From positions 1-32,209 of the forward strand of contig JABURP010000122.1 in the NCBI GenBank assembly GCA_014762645.1: 32,209 nt of DNA, given 5' to 3'. Source of the stretch: Crocinitomicaceae bacterium. GTDB taxonomy: Bacteria > Bacteroidota > Bacteroidia > Flavobacteriales_D > Crocinitomicaceae. Below, one piece after another: positions 27,544-32,209 of the stretch. Both the position numbers and the translations under genes were made by a program. The notes beneath the pieces are model-generated. The model did not search any database. It was given only the letters and a program-made list of their open reading frames with translations, and was not told the origin of the DNA. Every line of letters starts with the position of its first letter. The first letter of the stretch is position 1.

Positions 27544-28092
27544 ATGAAAACAACAAACAAATATGGTCTTTTACTTGTCGTCTTGATCAACTGGATGTCT
27601 TTTGCGAATGTGATGTATTCACAGAAATTGGAGGATATGACGAATGGCACCTTTAACTTAACCACGGTTGTCAATAATAAAATTGTCCATTACCAGAGTA
27701 CTGATTTGGTGGTAGAGTTAGACCTCCAAACAGCTCAGTTCACTATGATCCTTGATCCTCAAAACATTAAAACAGGGATAGATTCTCTCGATAAAATAAT
27801 CCGTACGCGGAAAGAGGTGTTTCGCATGGTGGGAGAATTAGGAATAAAACATATACCAATAGAGAAACATCCACCGCTAGAATTTGAGGTTAGTGCGAGA
27901 GTTCAGGATGAAACCATTGGTTATCTGGAGGGGGAAGGCGAATTGACATATGTATTCAACGGTATGTATTCCAGTATTTTAACTATAGTTTTTAATACGG
28001 ATTTAAAAACACTTGGATTAAATGACTTTATTCCGGCACAATTTCAAAATGTTGAGTTATTTATTAAATGCCCAATACCAAACATGAGTTAG
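27544..28092 (+). CDS. Exported YceI-like domain protein (tentative)
   Basis: 182 residues from the ATG at 27544, which gives a clear signal peptide (MKTTNKYGLLLVVLINWMSF ... MYSQ). The longer frame from 27496 only adds residues ahead of the signal peptide. The mature part has the order of features expected of a divergent YceI lipocalin-like fold: a first strand (NGTFNLTTVVNN), then DLVVELDLQTAQFTMILDP, NIKTGIDSLDKII (compare the family's TGNxxRDxHL), HPPLEFEV (compare FPxIxF), GEGELTYVFNG, and a closing strand VELFIKCPI. YceI proteins bind isoprenoid-like or amide ligands in the periplasm. It is divergent from the efflux operon. Could instead be an unrelated secreted beta-protein. Confidence 0.5.
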   Translation: MKTTNKYGLLLVVLINWMSFANVMYSQKLEDMTNGTFNLTTVVNNKIVHYQSTDLVVELDLQTAQFTMILDPQNIKTGIDSLDKIIRTRKEVFRMVGELGIKHIPIEKHPPLEFEVSARVQDETIGYLEGEGELTYVFNGMYSSILTIVFNTDLKTLGLNDFIPAQFQNVELFIKCPIPNMS

Positions 28093-28155
28093 AATAGGCT
28101 TTTTGAAATTCCAACTTGAGGGGTTATTTGGTTTTAATGCTTGATTAATAAGGGG

Positions 28156-28163
28156 TATCTTTG
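28156..28163 (+). promoter_or_regulatory. Putative -7 box of the T9SS-secreted protein gene
   Basis: TATCTTTG is a perfect TAnnTTTG match 26 bases ahead of the ATG at 28190. The nearest candidate -33 TTG (28128-28130) is 25 bases away, slightly longer than usual. Confidence 0.5.
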
Positions 28164-28189
28164 ATCAATCACTTATAAAACCTCAAGTA

Positions 28190-30238
28190 ATGAAGAAAAT
28201 CTTAATGATATCAGCTTTGCTTATCATAAGCGGGCAAGTATACAGTCAATGTGGCGTTGGAGAAGGAGAAGTTACCCTCGTCGTACAAACTGATGATTAC
28301 GGCTACGAAGGCTACTGGCAAATTGTTCCAAGTGGTAATGCGTGTGGAACCGGAACTATTGATGAAGGTGGAAACCTCACCGTTGGATGTAGTGGCGCAG
28401 GAGCACAGCAACAAGACCCAGGCGGATATGCGGATAATCAAACGTATAACGAAGGTCCCTGGTGCCTTACACTAGGAAACCAATATGACTTGATTTATAC
28501 GGATGATTGGGGAGATGGTGGATTTCATTTTGAAATAAGTGTTAATGGATATCAAATTGAGTCCTTTGAAGGGATTGGTTTGGGAGGTACATTTACCTTC
28601 ACAGTTGAGGAACCGCCTGCCTATGATCTTTCTGTCACGGGATCTAATATCTACAGCTACGTAACTACTGGTAATTACGATATTCATGCACATATATTTA
28701 ATAGTGGTACCACGACAATAACTTCGTATGATCTCAATTATACGGTGGACAATGGACCGGTGCAAACACATGCTGTTACAGGTTCTTCTTTGGCAAATTA
28801 TCAATCGGAAGAAATTATGCACAGCATCCCTTTAAGTATACCTGTAGATGGTGTTTACGATATTAAGATTTGGGCAGATAACATCAATGGAGGAAATCCT
28901 GATGGCGACAACGGGAATGACACCTTGTTTAAACAAACTGAGGCAGGTCCCGGCATACCGAACTATATTGACGGGTATGTTAGTGCCAACTGGACCAATA
29001 TTGTTGAAATTGCCAATTCGTCAGACCAAGTAAATACACCAACAGATCTTGATTTTCATCCTGTACTGACTAATTATGAACTTTGGGTCATCAATAAAGA
29101 AACAGAAAGTTCAGGAGGTAGTACAGTAACGATTTATAATGCAGGACAACAAAGCCAGTCATCCGTTTATAAACAAGATGGTAATGCATGGCACTTTATG
29201 TCTCTTCCTACTGGAATGGCCTTTGGTCTGAATGGAAACTGGGCAAGTTCTCCGGGTGTATATGATGCTAACCACAATGGAGGAAGTGCATTTACAGGAC
29301 CATCACTTTGGTCATCCGATATGTCAATTTACGCTCAACCTTCAGGAGGTAATGGAAGTCACCTGGACATGTTGCATTTAAGCCCTTACTCGCAGGGAAT
29401 TGCCTCGGAAGTTGATAACGTTTATTGGGTGTTTGATGGATATACCAACGATATTGTCCGTTACGATTTCGCAGAAGACCATGGACCCGGGAATTCATTT
29501 CACGGAGATGCTATTGTTTGGAGATACTCAGATGATGCAGTCCAAAAAGATCCGAATGATCAAATTGTAAGTCATTTGGTATTGGATGAAAATAAGCAGT
29601 GGTTGTATGTTGTTGATCATGGAAATAACAGGGTAATAAGAATTGATATAACTACAGGTTCAGATATGGGAGGAACACCAAATTATCCTATGAACGAACC
29701 TATTGCCGAATACAAGGAAATTACAGGATATACACAGGAAACTGTCGTTTCGACCGGATTGACAAAACCTGCTGGTATTGATGTTATTGGAGATCGCATG
29801 GTGGTGAGCGAATATGAATCAGGAGATATTGTCATTTATGATATTTCAACTATGCCAGCCATTGAACTTGAAAGAATCAATACAGGATTGTCAAGCGTTC
29901 AGGGACTTAAAATAGGGCCTGACGGTAGAATTTGGTTTGTAGACTATAATACAAACGGGGTGTATCGGATTGATGCTGAAAATGTAAGTGTTGAAGAAGA
30001 AGAAATTTTCCTTAACGTTTATCCAAATCCTAGTAATGGGAACATTCAACTGAGTTCATCCGCTTTAGGTGATGGTGAAATTCAGGTATTTGACCTCCAG
30101 GGGAAATTGGTTTACACACAAATGTACACTGGAAATACCACGACCTCTATTAATATGAACGTAGAAAGCGGGATGTACATTTTGAAGCTCCAGCTCAACA
30201 ATGGTCAAAGTGTAACTAAAAAAATCACTATTCAATAA
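28190..30238 (+). CDS. T9SS-secreted multidomain beta-propeller protein
   Basis: A 682-residue secreted protein. A signal peptide (MKKILMISALLIISGQVYSQ) leads to an N-terminal beta domain (about 20-140) with the Ca-type loop DDWGDGGFHFEI. A CARDB-like Ig domain follows (about 145-245, YDLSVTGSNIYSYVTTGNYD). The large central region (about 255-600) has propeller-type repeats near its end: LDENKQWLYVVDHGNNRVIRID, GIDVIGDRMVVSEYESGDIV and LKIGPDGRIWFVDYNTNGVY. These fit NHL/SMP-30-like blades. Its first half is rich in His and Asp (SHLDMLHLSP, EDHGPGNSFHGD). The last 75 residues or so are a type A T9SS sorting domain (LNVYPNPSNGNIQ ... GMYILKLQ ... KKITIQ), so it is probably carried through the outer membrane and surface-anchored. 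Own -7 box and terminator. Substrate unknown. Confidence 0.85.
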   Translation: MKKILMISALLIISGQVYSQCGVGEGEVTLVVQTDDYGYEGYWQIVPSGNACGTGTIDEGGNLTVGCSGAGAQQQDPGGYADNQTYNEGPWCLTLGNQYDLIYTDDWGDGGFHFEISVNGYQIESFEGIGLGGTFTFTVEEPPAYDLSVTGSNIYSYVTTGNYDIHAHIFNSGTTTITSYDLNYTVDNGPVQTHAVTGSSLANYQSEEIMHSIPLSIPVDGVYDIKIWADNINGGNPDGDNGNDTLFKQTEAGPGIPNYIDGYVSANWTNIVEIANSSDQVNTPTDLDFHPVLTNYELWVINKETESSGGSTVTIYNAGQQSQSSVYKQDGNAWHFMSLPTGMAFGLNGNWASSPGVYDANHNGGSAFTGPSLWSSDMSIYAQPSGGNGSHLDMLHLSPYSQGIASEVDNVYWVFDGYTNDIVRYDFAEDHGPGNSFHGDAIVWRYSDDAVQKDPNDQIVSHLVLDENKQWLYVVDHGNNRVIRIDITTGSDMGGTPNYPMNEPIAEYKEITGYTQETVVSTGLTKPAGIDVIGDRMVVSEYESGDIVIYDISTMPAIELERINTGLSSVQGLKIGPDGRIWFVDYNTNGVYRIDAENVSVEEEEIFLNVYPNPSNGNIQLSSSALGDGEIQVFDLQGKLVYTQMYTGNTTTSINMNVESGMYILKLQLNNGQSVTKKITIQ

Positions 30239-30245
30239 ATAAGAT

Positions 30246-30276
30246 AAGCGTCTCCAATCTGGAGACGCTTTTTTTT
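30246..30276 (+). terminator. Intrinsic terminator after the T9SS-secreted protein gene
   Basis: A ten-base perfect stem AAGCGTCTCC/GGAGACGCTT (30246-30255 with 30261-30270), a five-base loop and eight T (30269-30276), starting 8 bases past the stop codon. Confidence 0.95.
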
Positions 30277-30303
30277 CCTGTATTAATTCTTGCGCCAGCT
30301 TAT

Positions 30304-30331
30304 TTTGTCTGTGTGGAAAGCTGTATATTTG
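30304..30331 (+). promoter_or_regulatory. Promoter of ruvB-queG
   Basis: TTTG (30304-30307) and a perfect TAnnTTTG box TATATTTG (30324-30331) are separated by 16 bases, close to the Bacteroidota -33/-7 pattern. The expected transcript start is around 30337, only about 14 bases before the TTG start of ruvB, which rules out any start further upstream. Confidence 0.6.
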
Positions 30332-30350
30332 GGTTATAAACAGCAAGCCA

Positions 30351-31376
30351 TTGGATTCATTTGATTACAGAGACGACGAGTCATTTTCACAAGAAGAAGA
30401 TTTAGATAAGGTTTTACGCCCCAAGAAGTTTAGTGATTTTGCAGGGCAAAAGAAAGTTATCGATAATCTCGAAGTGTTTGTAGAAGCAGCCAAACAGAGA
30501 GGGGAGTCATTGGATCACGTGTTGCTACATGGCCCCCCAGGGCTGGGTAAAACTACGTTAGCAAATATTTTGGCCAATGAGTTGGGTGTTGGGATCAAAA
30601 TCACATCCGGGCCTGTTTTGGATAAACCTGGCGATCTTGCCGGATTATTGACTAACCTGGAAGAAGGAGATGTATTGTTTATTGATGAGATTCACAGGTT
30701 GACCCCGGTAATCGAAGAGTATCTTTACTCTGCAATGGAAGATTATACCATTGATATTATGATCGATTCGGGTCCTTCAGCTCGAACAGTTCAAATTACA
30801 TTAAATCCATTTACGTTAATTGGAGCAACAACTCGATCTGGTTTGCTGACATCACCCTTAAGAGCACGATTTGGGATCAACAGTCGGTTGGAATATTACG
30901 ATACAGAAGTTTTATCCGGTATTGTTGATCGTGCTGCTGGGATTTTGGATGTTGAAATCAAAGATGACGCCGCTATTGAAATTGCCCGCAGAAGTCGTGG
31001 GACACCTAGAATAGCTAACGCCTTGTTGAGAAGGGTAAGAGATTTTGCACAGATAAAAGGAGATGGTGTTATTAATCTGAAGATTGCCAACATAGCATTG
31101 GAAGCACTTAATGTTGATCAAAATGGGTTGGATGAAATGGATAATAAGATTTTGTCTGTAATTATTGACAAATTTAGCGGCGGACCTGTTGGTTTAACTA
31201 CAGTTGCAACAGCTGTTGGTGAAAATGCCGGAACTATCGAAGAGGTGTACGAACCATTTTTAATCAAAGAAGGCTATATAATGCGAACCCCTCGTGGGCG
31301 TAAGATCACAGAGAAGGCATTGAAACATCTGGGCAAAGATTTAGGGTTTTTTCAAAACGACTTATTCAATGAATAA
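30351..31376 (+). CDS. ruvB: Holliday junction branch migration helicase RuvB
   Basis: RuvB is the hexameric AAA+ motor that drives branch migration with RuvA. At 341 residues it has normal length. Walker A GPPGLGKT is at residues 61-68 and Walker B DEIH at 112-115. The sensor GATTRSGLL and RARFG (arginine-finger region) follow, and the C-terminal winged-helix part contains [10 protein letters not shown] and RTPRGR. The start is a TTG at 30351 (read as [10 protein letters not shown]): no ATG or GTG lies in frame between the promoter box and the conserved ALRP-like [13 protein letters not shown] short acidic N-terminus is usual in this phylum. The stop overlaps queG by 8 bases. Confidence 0.97.
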   Translation: MDSFDYRDDESFSQEEDLDKVLRPKKFSDFAGQKKVIDNLEVFVEAAKQRGESLDHVLLHGPPGLGKTTLANILANELGVGIKITSGPVLDKPGDLAGLLTNLEEGDVLFIDEIHRLTPVIEEYLYSAMEDYTIDIMIDSGPSARTVQITLNPFTLIGATTRSGLLTSPLRARFGINSRLEYYDTEVLSGIVDRAAGILDVEIKDDAAIEIARRSRGTPRIANALLRRVRDFAQIKGDGVINLKIANIALEALNVDQNGLDEMDNKILSVIIDKFSGGPVGLTTVATAVGENAGTIEEVYEPFLIKEGYIMRTPRGRKITEKALKHLGKDLGFFQNDLFNE

Positions 31377-32209
31377 ATCGGCGATAAGCCGGCGAATTAA
31401 ACAGAAAGCTGATGCATTGGGCTTTCTTTCATGTGGTATTTCCAAAGTTGAATTTTTAGAAGAAGAAGCCAGGTATTTGGAAAACTGGCTAAACAATAAT
31501 TACAACGGTAAAATGGCCTATATGGCCAATCATTTTGACAAAAGATTGGATCCTTCTCTTTTGGTTGACGGTGCAAAAAGCGTCATTTCTGTTTTGGTTA
31601 ATTATTATCCGGAAAAAGATTTATTTGAAGGGAAAGACTTCAAGATTTCAAAATACGCTTACGGGAAGGATTACCACAAGGTGATTCGTAAAAAACTGAA
31701 TGAATTGATCGATTTCATCCAGGAGGAAGTAGGGGAGATTAATGCACGGTGTTTTACAGATTCGGCCCCTGTCCTGGACAAAGCCTGGGCTGAACGGGCA
31801 GGTTTGGGATGGATTGGTAAAAATGCCAACTTACTGTCTACACAAAAAGGGTCATTCTTTTTTATTGGAGAGATCATTCTGGACCTGGAGTTAGAATACG
31901 ACCAACCAGCTACTGATCATTGTGGGACATGTACAAAATGTATTGATGCCTGTCCAACAGAAGCTATAATTCAACCGCAATTAGTTGATGGTTCCAAATG
32001 CATCTCGTATCTAACCATTGAATTAAAAGATGAAATTATTCCAAAAGAGTTTTCAGGGAAAATGGAAAACTGGATTTTTGGTTGTGACATTTGCCAGGAT
32101 GTTTGCCCCTGGAACCGTTTCTCCAAACCAAACAAAATGGAGGAGTTTGAGCCGAACCCTGATTTAGCGGATACCGATTTTTCAGAACTCACTGAAGCTG
32201 TTTTCAAGG
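31369..32209 (+). CDS. queG: Epoxyqueuosine reductase QueG, 3' end cut by window edge
   Basis: QueG is the cobalamin-dependent iron-sulfur reductase for the last step of queuosine tRNA modification. 280 codons are visible from the ATG at 31369, which overlaps the ruvB stop (31374-31376) in another frame; no stop is reached before base 32209. The start [20 protein letters not shown] fits the family. The N-terminal DUF1730 region is present. The signature [20 protein letters not shown] (catalytic-type Asp131) and two ferredoxin motifs, [12 protein letters not shown] (C185-C195) and [11 protein letters not shown] (C239-C246), follow. The missing end would be the C-terminal HEAT-like or closing segment. 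It shares the ruvB promoter and is probably translationally coupled to ruvB. Confidence 0.96.
   Translation, partial: MNKSAISRRIKQKADALGFLSCGISKVEFLEEEARYLENWLNNNYNGKMAYMANHFDKRLDPSLLVDGAKSVISVLVNYYPEKDLFEGKDFKISKYAYGKDYHKVIRKKLNELIDFIQEEVGEINARCFTDSAPVLDKAWAERAGLGWIGKNANLLSTQKGSFFFIGEIILDLELEYDQPATDHCGTCTKCIDACPTEAIIQPQLVDGSKCISYLTIELKDEIIPKEFSGKMENWIFGCDICQDVCPWNRFSKPNKMEEFEPNPDLADTDFSELTEAVFK

Noticed and set aside
31671-32207. Minus-strand open frames near the right end
   Set aside because: They are antisense to queG, whose conserved motifs occupy the plus strand throughout.

Overview
The window looks like a Bacteroidota chromosome, most likely from the order Flavobacteriales. Four things point there: a six-subunit Alternative Complex III (ActABCDEF) operon running straight into cytochrome c oxidase subunits II and I; a secreted protein with a type IX secretion (T9SS, Por) C-terminal sorting domain; a HYC_CC_PP-family protein, a family I know from this phylum; and several Bacteroidota-type -7 promoter boxes (TAnnTTTG). 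The base composition is AT-leaning by eye. No mobile element, tRNA, rRNA or CRISPR array was seen, and no gap between genes exceeds 300 bases.

Layout. Bases 1-2363 hold the 3' part of infB (IF2); its true start lies outside the window. A convergent SPOR-domain exported protein follows (2379-2909, minus). From a perfect -7 box at 3117 runs a co-directional eight-gene respiratory operon, actA-actB-actC-actD-actE-actF-coxB-coxA (3176-15337), closed by a strong intrinsic terminator at 15360-15396. A tandem-domain universal stress protein follows (15487-16314). Six minus-strand genes (16363-27388) form a heavy-metal, probably copper/silver, efflux locus. In transcription order they are a Cys-rich HYC_CC_PP protein, cusA (RND pump), a TolC-type outer-membrane channel, a multi-spanning permease, copA (P1B-ATPase) and cusB (adaptor). 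Three of the junctions overlap or abut. Back on the plus strand come a divergent YceI-like exported protein, a large T9SS-secreted beta-propeller protein with its own promoter box and terminator, ruvB (TTG start), and queG, which overlaps ruvB by 8 bases and runs off the right end.

How the genes work together. The first half encodes a quinol-oxidising ACIII whose hexahaem ActA should pass electrons to the aa3-type oxidase encoded by coxA/coxB in the same transcript. Oxidase subunits III and IV are not here. The second block would take metal from the cytoplasm (CopA) and periplasm (CusB-CusA-TolC) out of the cell. It has no recognisable metal regulator in the window. The two blocks may be linked by copper, which cytochrome oxidase needs and which is toxic in excess, but that link is inference.

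Novelty. Most of this window is recognisable biology. The points most worth a second look are the extra membrane segments inserted in CusA, the long helical insertion in the CuA domain of CoxB, the charged or His-rich tails on several ACIII/oxidase subunits, the permease of unknown substrate inside the efflux operon, and the His/Asp-rich core of the secreted propeller protein.
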